Assembly: GCA_047967505.1 (NCBI GenBank)
Contig: CM106538.1
Strand: one strand, 5' to 3'
DNA length: 64,000 bases
Origin: Dipteris shenzhenensis
Lineage: Eukaryota > Polypodiophyta > Polypodiopsida > Gleicheniales
Positions 63,001 through 64,000 of the stretch are shown piece by piece (the stretch's first letter is position 1; each line of letters begins with the position of its first letter). The notes beneath the pieces are model-generated. The model saw only the letters and a list, made by a program, of their open reading frames with translations. It had not been told where the DNA came from and made no database searches. Position numbers and translations under genes: made by a program.

Positions 63001-64000
63001 GCATTTTCCATATTTTTTCTCGTCTTGTGATCTCATTTTCCTTATGACAATGGAAACAGGTGACGCCTCGAGATAATTGCGTGATTTTCCCAGCTGAAAT
63101 AGGAGAGATTCGAGGCTTTATGTACTCTTCTAGTGAGATTTTCTTCCCAGATGGAACTTCTATTGACACATGCTGCAAAGGGTAATGTAATACCAAGAAT
63201 TGCACAGCCGGATTGTATTTTATTATTTTGCAAACAGCATTAAGACATCATGATGGTCAATTATTTACTAATCCTGCAGAGTGTCCTTCTAGCCTTGCAT
63301 GTACTCTCTGATTATTGTCAGGAAAGTTGAGCATATCATTATATAAACAGTGGACCATGCTGTTGGTTAAGAGAGAGTCATCTTGGCTTTCAATGTTTTG
63401 TACAATACCTTAGGGCATTCAGCAGGCTGAATTTTCTGTATACGTGGTCAGGTTCATTATAAATACTGATCAAGGCAGAGCACATATGGAATGGGAGGGA
63501 TACATGCAAGGGAATGCTATGAGCAGTTTGGTGCATCTTCACTTTGGTAGCAATCCAAGCGTGGCATATGCTTTGGTGGAGCGTTGTAGGTTGGTTGCCT
63601 CTTTAAGCTAGCACTTCTGGAACTTATGGGACATGATTACTTGCCGATGCTGCATGGTAATAATGATCTATGCTTGAGAGAGAAAGTGCTTGTTTTTATC
63701 TTTTCTCAGTTGGAATAAGCAAATGGATACATTGGTGGATGCAGGATGGATCGGACAAAAGCAGCAGCTGTTGCTGCGGCTTCAGCATCAGCTGTGGCTG
63801 GAGCAGGCCCTGCAGCTGCTGCTGCGGCAGGTGCTGCAGCTGCTGAAGCTGTTGCTGCTGCCTTGGGTGAGTGTGGAGAAATTGTGCCATATTCCAGCAT
63901 AGGCATGGCTTTCAATATGAAGGATCTTCCATATCAGACTATCAATAGAATGGGCAGTACTCGTCTCACCTTACCTTTCAAGCAAGGAGACGACTGGAAA
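30240..64000 (+). CDS. CbiA/CobB-like cobyrinate a,c-diamide synthase family protein (9 exons, 3' end outside window)
   Basis: In bacteria this family uses ATP and glutamine to amidate the a and c side chains of cobyrinic acid (or of Ni-sirohydrochlorin in CfbB relatives). The spliced frame gives about 549 residues. Residues 1-17 are the beta-strand and P-loop [13 protein letters not shown]. Residues 38-66 match the family KxGPD(F/Y)xDP..H..ATGR..NLD.WML block. [21 protein letters not shown] and FAGVILNKV follow. The second half aligns with the glutamine-amidotransferase domain, but the family GGGYPE is GGGYLG, the nucleophile motif ECGG is ESGG (Ser337), and RGHEFHYS is RGFMYSSS, so the catalytic His is Ser400. 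After residue 463 an alanine-rich stretch leads to an unrecognised extension. All junctions are GT-AG and keep frame. Introns 2 and 4 are 9.9 and 21.1 kb. The function in a plant is unknown, because plants do not make cobalamin. Confidence 0.85.
30447..30522 (+). CDS. CbiA-like gene exon 2
   Basis: Acceptor TTTGCAG|AC completes the Asp codon. Reads [20 protein letters not shown] and on to WMLS, the substrate-side motif of the family. Donor AGCAG|GTAACA, phase 2. This 76-bp exon is followed by a 9,874-bp intron. Confidence 0.9.
30523..31940. other. Start of intron 2, no element recognised
   Basis: Unique-looking or strongly decayed sequence with no recognisable domain on either strand. Confidence 0.4.
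31950..32300 (-). repeat. Probable LTR with TATA box
   Basis: On the minus strand CCTATAAAAGG (32218-32208) is a strong TATA box, followed by about 200 bases with a CTCTTCACC-type leader and a T-rich stretch. It lies just beyond the 3' side of the minus-strand gypsy pol fragment, so it may be that element's 3' LTR. I could not delimit the ends or find a matching second LTR. Confidence 0.4.
32504..33910 (-). pseudogene. Ty3/gypsy gag-pol fragment with RT
   Basis: A minus-strand ORF starts at 33910 ([20 protein letters not shown]) with a gag-like coiled-coil region. It passes through [18 protein letters not shown] and directly into [14 protein letters not shown], which is the protease-end region of Ty3 pol. 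The gag core, zinc knuckle and most of protease are therefore missing in frame. After LPKQLPPR a TGA at 33209-33211 interrupts a frame that continues straight into [70 protein letters not shown]. The frame ends at 32504, so RNase H and integrase are absent. RT itself is well preserved. It is inactive as an element. Confidence 0.9.
34042..34049. repeat. hAT target-site duplication, left
   Basis: GTTGCGAG immediately precedes the left terminus and recurs at 37732-37739 after the right terminus. Eight bases is the hAT superfamily length. Confidence 0.9.
34604..36063 (+). CDS. hAT transposase exon 1 (BED finger and catalytic core)
   Basis: I start at ATG 34604 ([20 protein letters not shown]). 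The same frame is open upstream only because of a TCCATCC-rich leader. Residues 20-60 form a BED-type finger with [19 protein letters not shown] and further Cys. An acidic and Ser-rich linker follows. Then comes the DUF659-like catalytic region: [15 protein letters not shown] (first Asp), [17 protein letters not shown] (second Asp), [15 protein letters not shown], and the [13 protein letters not shown] region. The exon ends ..LSPD plus AA|GTAAGA, phase 2. Without splicing the frame would stop two codons later. Confidence 0.9.
36237..36552 (+). CDS. hAT transposase exon 2
   Basis: Acceptor ATTTAG|G completes the Lys codon. Reads [20 protein letters not shown], then [15 protein letters not shown], and ends [18 protein letters not shown] at TTG|GTAAGA, phase 0. 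The WW.KYG motif precedes the hAT dimerisation domain in plant transposases. Confidence 0.88.
36690..37172 (+). CDS. hAT transposase exon 3 (dimerisation domain and acidic tail)
   Basis: Acceptor ATGGCAG|AAA. Encodes [20 protein letters not shown] and [16 protein letters not shown] with [11 protein letters not shown], the hAT C-terminal dimerisation domain. An Asp/Glu/Ser-rich tail ends at TAG 37170-37172. The three exons together give about 752 residues, within the usual range for autonomous plant hAT transposases. Confidence 0.9.
   Translation, partial: KRLAIRVLSEDCSSGPCERNWSTWALFHTKKRNRLSTAQLERLVFCHCNLRLLEFTAGCPEPRQVNVDKVDVEKMEVIPDIPREELDIYTMLYEELSAPAHHTRSYTQPSGDGASTSVAPDGPDPDVDDSSSDSDTDASNLSEDAEDDDDEEAMDDADDQ
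37205..37345. repeat. Palindromic TCATGA and TTTCAAG repeats in the hAT 3' region
   Basis: Multiple TCATGA/ATCATGATCATGA units (37219-37285) are followed by four to five tandem copies of TTTCAAG (37312-37345). TCATGA is its own complement, so the region can fold extensively. A second cluster (ATGACTCATGA) lies at about 37420-37440. Confidence 0.85.
37732..37739. repeat. hAT target-site duplication, right
   Basis: GTTGCGAG, identical to 34042-34049. Confidence 0.9.
37740..38340 (-). other. GC-rich leader region of an LTR element, with GGCAGGCTG-type repeats
   Basis: Continues the sequence interrupted by the hAT element. Contains degenerate reiterations of GGCGAAACAGGCTGCAGGCT (about 37915-38060) and of GGGCAGGGGCTGC (about 38110-38185). 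There is no protein domain. Its position between gag (33.9 kb, with the hAT removed) and the primer-binding site at 38.85 kb suggests retroelement leader sequence. Confidence 0.4.
38395..38640. repeat. Degenerate GGTGTGTCCCT repeat cluster
   Basis: About nine variants of (A/G)GGGTGTG(T/A)CCC(T/C)T occur at irregular 20-30-base spacing. The same motif recurs at 39.03-39.25 kb inside the adjacent LTR. Confidence 0.75.
38846..38857 (-). promoter_or_regulatory. Primer-binding site (initiator Met tRNA type)
   Basis: The minus strand reads TGGTATCAGAGC, the classic plant retrotransposon primer-binding site, one base beyond an LTR end (..CA on the minus strand). Confidence 0.85.
38859..39295 (-). 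repeat. LTR (U3-R-U5) with TATA box
   Basis: On the + strand the LTR begins TGTAAAAAATCC at 38859, adjacent to the primer-binding site. A minus-strand TATATAAG lies at 39007-39000. U3 contains GGTGTG repeats and a tandem duplication of about 44 bp (GTGCCTCATAGGA..GTGTCCCGTCGAAAGGGCAT) at 39146-39231. The upper end is not precise; it must lie between 39240 and 39310. It abuts a copia pol fragment on one side and a primer-binding site on the other, as in tandemly recombined elements. Confidence 0.65.
39294..39960 (-). pseudogene. Ty1/copia pol fragment (RT)
   Basis: The minus-strand frame at 39602-39294 carries copia RT C-terminal motifs: [49 protein letters not shown]. Upstream pieces to about 39960 are frame-broken; the minus sequence near 39715-39680 encodes an I.YVDDLILT-like stretch. 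RNase H is missing because the fragment ends at the LTR. Confidence 0.8.
40397..40652 (+). CDS. CbiA-like gene exon 3
   Basis: Acceptor CTGGCAG|A completes Arg66. Reads [58 protein letters not shown] and KFAGVILNK, the core of the ATPase domain. Donor AAA|GTAAGA, phase 0. Confidence 0.93.
40877..41252 (+). CDS. CbiA-like gene exon 4 (inter-domain linker)
   Basis: Acceptor TTGCAG|GTC. Reads [26 protein letters not shown], an acidic linker, then [19 protein letters not shown], which begins the amidotransferase-like domain. Donor CAAG|GTAATA, phase 1. A 21,145-bp intron follows. Confidence 0.93.
41400..41625. other. Possible LTR scrap at start of intron 4
   Basis: Contains a CTTATTTATCCAC..CAGCAAGGTGCTGGACAAC stretch resembling part of the putative LTR at 32.0-32.1 kb (ATTCATTTACCA..CCAGCAGGTGCTAG). 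The similarity is weak and the boundaries are unknown. Confidence 0.25.
41630..41870 (+). pseudogene. Non-L1 LINE, 5' part of a split copy
   Basis: Encodes NGRAKDHEG, then [35 protein letters not shown] and [14 protein letters not shown]. This is the RT fingers region of the same LINE family as the copies at 45.4-48.35 and 48.35-50.3 kb. It breaks off at MSKI, and the sequence resumes in the next RT residues near 48355 on the same strand, so these are probably two halves of one element. Confidence 0.75.
42236..44997 (-). pseudogene. hAT transposase gene, frameshifted and interrupted
   Basis: A minus-strand hAT relative. Exon 1 (44997-44128) starts MPPTIHEAF and has a BED finger ([20 protein letters not shown]), an acidic/Ser linker and [12 protein letters not shown], ending at GAG|GTAAGT. 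Exon 2 starts at 44033 ([36 protein letters not shown]). Near 43500, after SDMEG, one base is missing relative to the family frame; the continuation [18 protein letters not shown] is in the next frame. Later pieces are [20 protein letters not shown] (about 43100) and a dimerisation region near 42910-42760 with [15 protein letters not shown] followed by a TAG. An acidic C-terminal tail runs to 42236. Two clear lesions make it inactive. I could not find its termini. Confidence 0.85.
45004..45345. repeat. (GA)n and GGAGATGGAGA-type repeat tract
   Basis: About 40 bases of pure GA, then about 300 bases of GGAGATGGAGA / GAGAAGCTTGATGGAGAGG reiterations. It lies immediately upstream of the minus-strand hAT ATG, like the pyrimidine-rich leader of the 34-kb hAT, so it is probably that element's leader. 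The Leu/Ser/Pro-rich frames across it are artefacts. Confidence 0.85.
45356..48350 (-). pseudogene. Non-L1 LINE on the minus strand
   Basis: In minus-strand order: a region before RT ([14 protein letters not shown] near 48340, [18 protein letters not shown]); RT with [51 protein letters not shown] and [13 protein letters not shown] (47921-47082); a deletion that removes the YADD box; [18 protein letters not shown] and [11 protein letters not shown] (47060-46836); then GADISEIK-like and thumb sequence; and a C-terminal CCHC region [19 protein letters not shown] within 46442-45552. The 3' end at about 45356 carries the AGACC/GGTCT stem-loop and a TTTC-rich tail. Frameshifts make it inactive. 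It is truncated at the 5' end and meets the + strand copy head to head. Confidence 0.85.
48350..50345 (+). pseudogene. Non-L1 LINE, 3' part of the split + strand copy
   Basis: Reads IKVYVVVGV and [11 protein letters not shown], then [65 protein letters not shown] (YAND in place of the catalytic YADD), [30 protein letters not shown], and the CCHC region with [19 protein letters not shown] near 49890-49955. Several frames are used and a TAG lies after ARGGWRE (48741). The 3' end near 50345 has a small CTTTAG/CTAAAG hairpin. Confidence 0.85.
50350..51200. other. No gene recognised
   Basis: Open frames at 50490-50705 and 50718-51092 have no recognisable domain. The sequence may be retroelement LTR or leader, but no terminal motifs were found. 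Confidence 0.35.
51418..51565. repeat. 148-bp direct repeat, copy 1
   Basis: GGGGATGTCATAGTAGC..TCATCTAGGTATATG. It is nearly identical to 51977-52124; the one difference I see is AGAGGATG against AGGGGATG. Confidence 0.95.
51977..52124. repeat. 148-bp direct repeat, copy 2
   Basis: Same sequence as 51418-51565, offset 559 bp, with about 411 bp between the copies. A purine-rich CAGTGGGGA stretch precedes it. Size and spacing resemble a TRIM-type element, but both sides of the match extend past any TG..CA boundary, so a simple duplication is equally possible. Confidence 0.95.
52525..52605. repeat. Duplicated hairpin AACCAATG..CATTGGTT
   Basis: AACCAATGAAACATTGGTTT occurs twice, about 50 bp apart, each time an 8-9-bp perfect stem with a 3-base loop. 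The surrounding TAACCC..CAAACC sequence is also repeated. Confidence 0.85.
52907..53464 (-). pseudogene. ORF2 C-terminal tail in a shifted frame
   Basis: This frame continues the LINE ORF2 protein after its apparent stop at 53392: [35 protein letters not shown], then a basic C-terminus. It overlaps ORF2 by 73 bases. In the overlap ORF2 reads [14 protein letters not shown] and stops, so a one-base indel at about 53410-53430 has separated a tail of roughly 170 residues from the main ORF. Plant L1 ORF2 proteins usually carry such a tail after the CCHC region. Confidence 0.75.
53392..57297 (-). CDS. L1-type LINE ORF2: endonuclease-reverse transcriptase
   Basis: A 1,301-codon frame without internal stop. 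Residues 1-255 are an APE-type endonuclease: SWNVNGF (7-13), the Mg-binding Glu in QEHK (45), GGDFN (150-154), LDRFY (222-226) and SDHAP (247-251). Residues 480-760 are the reverse transcriptase: PGEDGL (488-493), LIPKGGD (533-539), [10 protein letters not shown] (616-625), RQGCPLAP (673-680) and YADD (719-722). The C-terminal zinc region is [19 protein letters not shown], close to the end. Every catalytic motif I can check is present. The ATG overlaps the ORF1 stop. The protein would nick DNA and copy its own RNA by target-primed reverse transcription. The last 170 or so residues are lost to a frameshift. Confidence 0.95.
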   Translation of the reverse strand: MSLHLVSWNVNGFHSSSTRGPRKLILRQELQPAVIGRLDVLLLQEHKLSAAHARSCGKVLPGRSYTYWEPSIGAQGRSGGVYTSVCEQLAQIVFGHGTLIPGRALWVGLNLEGSKIGILNIYAPTDLRCRATFWRTLTGILPDMDSWIVGGDFNNLETLEDQQGRDPEFTGMAQTEQSAWDSFIFATGGRDSWRDPSFRRWHGSLDFSWGFRREGGRLLERLDRFYVSDWAISRGGQAGIVPGTTLSDHAPVLLSLDSAAQTLPPRSCRIPDSIFSRVDVRSSICSLWDRDWGEGVDLVDSVAQALQESSQICQLAALQVRQDWWGRERALRRDLASIQRLQQSSPSSEELRIQALRARALLEETLQRRSEFSYHASLSFWARKGDRMCREFFRTHGQRAAGDQLRSLRTADGHIVTDPGEVLGLATDFYRTLFQQEPLAPRASRDREEVWRHIPSLVQPSMQATLLAPFTSDEMLEALMAIDGQKCPGEDGLSRAFFTSFWDQIHQPLLAALQGIFSSGQMPESLSSGLICLIPKGGDRQEIRQWRPITLLTTAYKILAKMISARVRPLLPDLVHDTQTGFVQDRSILDNVFTFSEAAEWAQYSGSHLAILLLDFEKAYDRVDWSFLEGTLERLGFPAGWIQGISALYRTASSRVIIGGRMGERFSLERSVRQGCPLAPYLFLFFAEAMTYYLRARSTGLRGVRLPLREDTALLDSEYADDTALYVQDDERMLERVRMALEVFCSAAGAKINWNKSVGFLTDPGACSQWGRFLGFRWIPRGQTARYLGFQVGLDITPAQQFLPVLDSIRRKLAFWSTAKLSLAGRALVVNQVLLATAWYVASCWCFSRSSVAQLRRLVRNFLWSGEDGHRDTRARVAWQTVILPQAEGGLGVIDPELQSQALLGKLIIRGLTPGGQTWKMLLQQGVGSCVPRRGGEWLPSFRWIFTSAPLTQPRSPLVRSLLMVWRRLRLSLIQSQPSCQEEIDRQPLVWNGQVRDAEGLQLGERSHIRWDGWMRGPARSLRVWRDTYRHLEMADLADAAGGARGVQARRTEIDGAIPAAWLAPPEPQVLMPGDTHWLGQFTPRGIPLVVAGRLDDSSIAFFAVSGDGRLRREDALIDPLLPWQRVRVVGLLGKVWHTDPSIEQDQLQLWRLWLWEGRALSELEWDPGEWWWPEIVTGQGPTSFFTYSTTLGRRVLGRMQSRPPTQRPSWYAQGISRFFLQAFWKALWESWRPRKISYFLWLLTHKGLPVGSWLRQIGQDGCCQICHADEESPKHCLWSCTRAQEVWRWLSGFLLMQHQS
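57294..59327 (-). CDS. L1-type LINE ORF1: RNA-binding protein (DUF4283 and zinc knuckle)
   Basis: A 677-codon frame, complete from ATG to TGA. Residues about 30-200 resemble the DUF4283 domain of plant L1 ORF1 ([39 protein letters not shown]). A CCHC knuckle follows at C213, C216, H221 and C226 ([14 protein letters not shown]). Then come a basic segment, a Pro-rich low-complexity stretch (about 330-460) and a C-terminal part with [15 protein letters not shown] and [14 protein letters not shown]. It lies directly upstream of ORF2 with an ATGA overlap, which suggests translational coupling. ORF1 proteins coat the element RNA. Confidence 0.92.
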   Translation of the reverse strand: MAAPSPDPEAQSDPPSPDAYRVILTEQQSSRVQAVASDFARTSVYGRVIGHSPSRSTIRDWLQSTLLLEDGHIEEVALMGRGIFWLKLSSEKAASNLIASSPTSVDGKIIMIVPWYRGFSAADFDTRFRIPRHPVTLVFPGLATELRPIVRDLGSHFGWVMHDTFADAVTTAGAPRVRVAVADPATLPAVIEIVTGAGSITQSMIVTGQPGQCLRCHGFGHLAAACPRFASSSRPSPPPPPPPPPPPPGQPRQEEPRQSEPGPEVVGGWTEVRRKRGKNKKISDKGKEAEVTLPAAVLQRPDRQMPQGPGRASSLTAARPPQPQILLSPTPPPSPQFPPPPSPAPQFQPPPPFPQSPPPPPPPQPQFQMHPHPPPPPAPLAPPTELAAPSPSQPSAASVPPPPPSPPVASVEPESPIPQPPPPPPPLVRHPESVPPVEQVSLPASPSVADSAGSQLQERELPRDFYRSGPWDYLDVADLGTFPACLDISIFMLRKGADGKLAALAPRDGPSFAFTFLSDGTETWTDDSVWEALREQTHAQICSWIGPSGGQLLETQWSEGDVRLRWRCAAKRFRLIVILRPPLAWPLPQDVRAWSQQKLRTFYGMTTSEISSWLEKAFAHGTRGLSPLLKVLKNGQDDPVSPSKPSHKRQRLHSDMSDSSSTSTASRQLFAAPHPSP
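59400..60239 (-). repeat. GC-rich tandem repeats in the LINE leader
   Basis: Over 800 bases of GGAGCGAGGGGGCGGGTT / GCGGGATGGAGCGAGGGG units of about 18-21 bp, densest at 59760-60070, interrupted by a 19-base A-run at 59701-59719. The region lies upstream of ORF1 on the element's strand, so it is its 5' UTR and promoter region. The long Gly/Arg frames across it are repeat artefacts. Confidence 0.88.
60480..60998 (+). pseudogene. Ty3/gypsy integrase C-terminal remnant
   Basis: Reads [15 protein letters not shown] (usual form ..YYPQGNGLAE..), then [68 protein letters not shown], and ends [12 protein letters not shown]. Stops interrupt it, for example NGLAE-stop and REL-G-stop. Only the end of the integrase is present. 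Confidence 0.85.
61000..61915. other. No gene recognised
   Basis: Sequence between the integrase end and the PBS/LTR at 61.9 kb. The overlapping frames at 61275-61707 (minus) and 61467-61891 (plus) show no domain. It is probably the leader of the minus-strand LTR element. Confidence 0.35.
61919..61930 (-). promoter_or_regulatory. Primer-binding site (initiator Met tRNA type)
   Basis: The minus strand reads TGGTATCAGAGC, as at 38846-38857. Confidence 0.8.
61935..62150 (-). repeat. Probable LTR next to the primer-binding site
   Basis: Begins TGAAAGCAAGG four bases from the primer-binding site. The right end was not delimited and no TATA box was identified. Confidence 0.45.
62398..62612 (+). 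CDS. CbiA-like gene exon 5 (amidotransferase-like core)
   Basis: Acceptor CTGACAG|AT completes Asp277. Reads [56 protein letters not shown]. The family GGGYPE is GGGYLG here, and the nucleophile Cys is Ser (TCA at 62577-62579). Donor GAG|GTGCTT is weak but keeps frame with exon 6. Confidence 0.9.
62787..62873 (+). CDS. CbiA-like gene exon 6
   Basis: Acceptor AAACAG|GGT. Reads [20 protein letters not shown], then ESIRTGYVK; donor AAG|GTATTG, phase 0. The frame is also open back to 62731, so an acceptor there cannot be fully excluded, but it would not match the exon 5 phase. Confidence 0.88.
63060..63181 (+). CDS. CbiA-like gene exon 7
   Basis: Acceptor GAAACAG|GTG. Reads [29 protein letters not shown]; donor AAAGG|GTAATG, phase 2. 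In the family this is the RGHEFHYS region that carries the catalytic His; here it is RGFMYSSS. Confidence 0.9.
63452..63589 (+). CDS. CbiA-like gene exon 8
   Basis: Acceptor GTCAG|G completes Gly. Reads [45 protein letters not shown]; donor TGTAG|GTTGGT, phase 2. HLHFGSNP corresponds to the HLHFASNP-type end motif of bacterial CbiA. Unspliced, the frame would stop at a TAG ten codons on. Confidence 0.9.
63745..64000 (+). CDS. CbiA-like gene exon 9 (Ala-rich linker and C-terminal extension, partial)
   Basis: Acceptor GATGCAG|G completes Arg. Reads [19 protein letters not shown], a long Ala-rich run, then [39 protein letters not shown] and KQGDDWK up to the window edge, in frame throughout. 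Bacterial CbiA proteins normally end near the previous exon, so this is an extension of unknown type. The DNA is rich in GCT/GCA/GCG repeats. Confidence 0.8.

Overview
The window is nuclear DNA of a land plant with a large, repeat-rich genome. The evidence is spliced genes with GT-AG introns of up to 21 kb, L1-type and non-L1 LINEs, hAT transposons with BED zinc fingers, Ty3/gypsy and Ty1/copia fragments, and long dinucleotide microsatellites. A seed-free lineage such as a fern or lycophyte is my inference. It rests on the TE-filled introns and on a host gene of the CbiA/CobB family; no marker gene fixes the species.

There is one host gene. It lies on the + strand, starts at about 29.8-30.2 kb and runs off the right edge. 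I could splice nine exons in frame at 30240-30360, 30447-30522, 40397-40652, 40877-41252, 62398-62612, 62787-62873, 63060-63181, 63452-63589 and 63745-64000. The product is a cobyrinic acid a,c-diamide synthase-like protein: a P-loop ATPase/amidoligase half followed by a glutamine-amidotransferase-like half. The catalytic Cys and His of the amidotransferase half are both replaced by Ser. An alanine-rich linker then leads into a C-terminal extension that leaves the window. Intron 2 (9.9 kb) and intron 4 (21.1 kb) are filled with transposable elements.

Left part (1-29.7 kb): decayed repeats only. These are Ty3/gypsy remnants at 0-1, 5.6-7.9 and 10.6-12.3 kb; a copia reverse transcriptase scrap at 20.2 kb; LINE remnants at about 14, 16.6-17.1 and 24.2-29.1 kb; a foldback element at 2.55-2.9 kb with a relative at 18.5 kb; a 0.21-kb GT microsatellite inside a duplicated block; and two long purine-strand tracts at 17.5-18.2 and 19.0-19.2 kb.

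Intron 2 (30.5-40.4 kb): a minus-strand Ty3/gypsy gag-pol fragment, a complete hAT transposon (34050-37731) with 8-bp target duplication, terminal inverted repeats and an uninterrupted three-exon transposase, then an LTR with TATA box and primer-binding site next to a copia pol fragment.

Intron 4 (41.3-62.4 kb): a non-L1 LINE on the + strand split by a minus-strand hAT relative and a minus-strand LINE of the same family, so the two LINEs lie head to head. To their right are a CCGTACAGC-rich stretch with a near-identical 148-bp direct repeat, a near full-length L1-type LINE on the minus strand (52.8-60.2 kb) with two large ORFs overlapping by ATGA and a GC-rich tandem-repeat leader, a Ty3/gypsy integrase end, and a second LTR/PBS.
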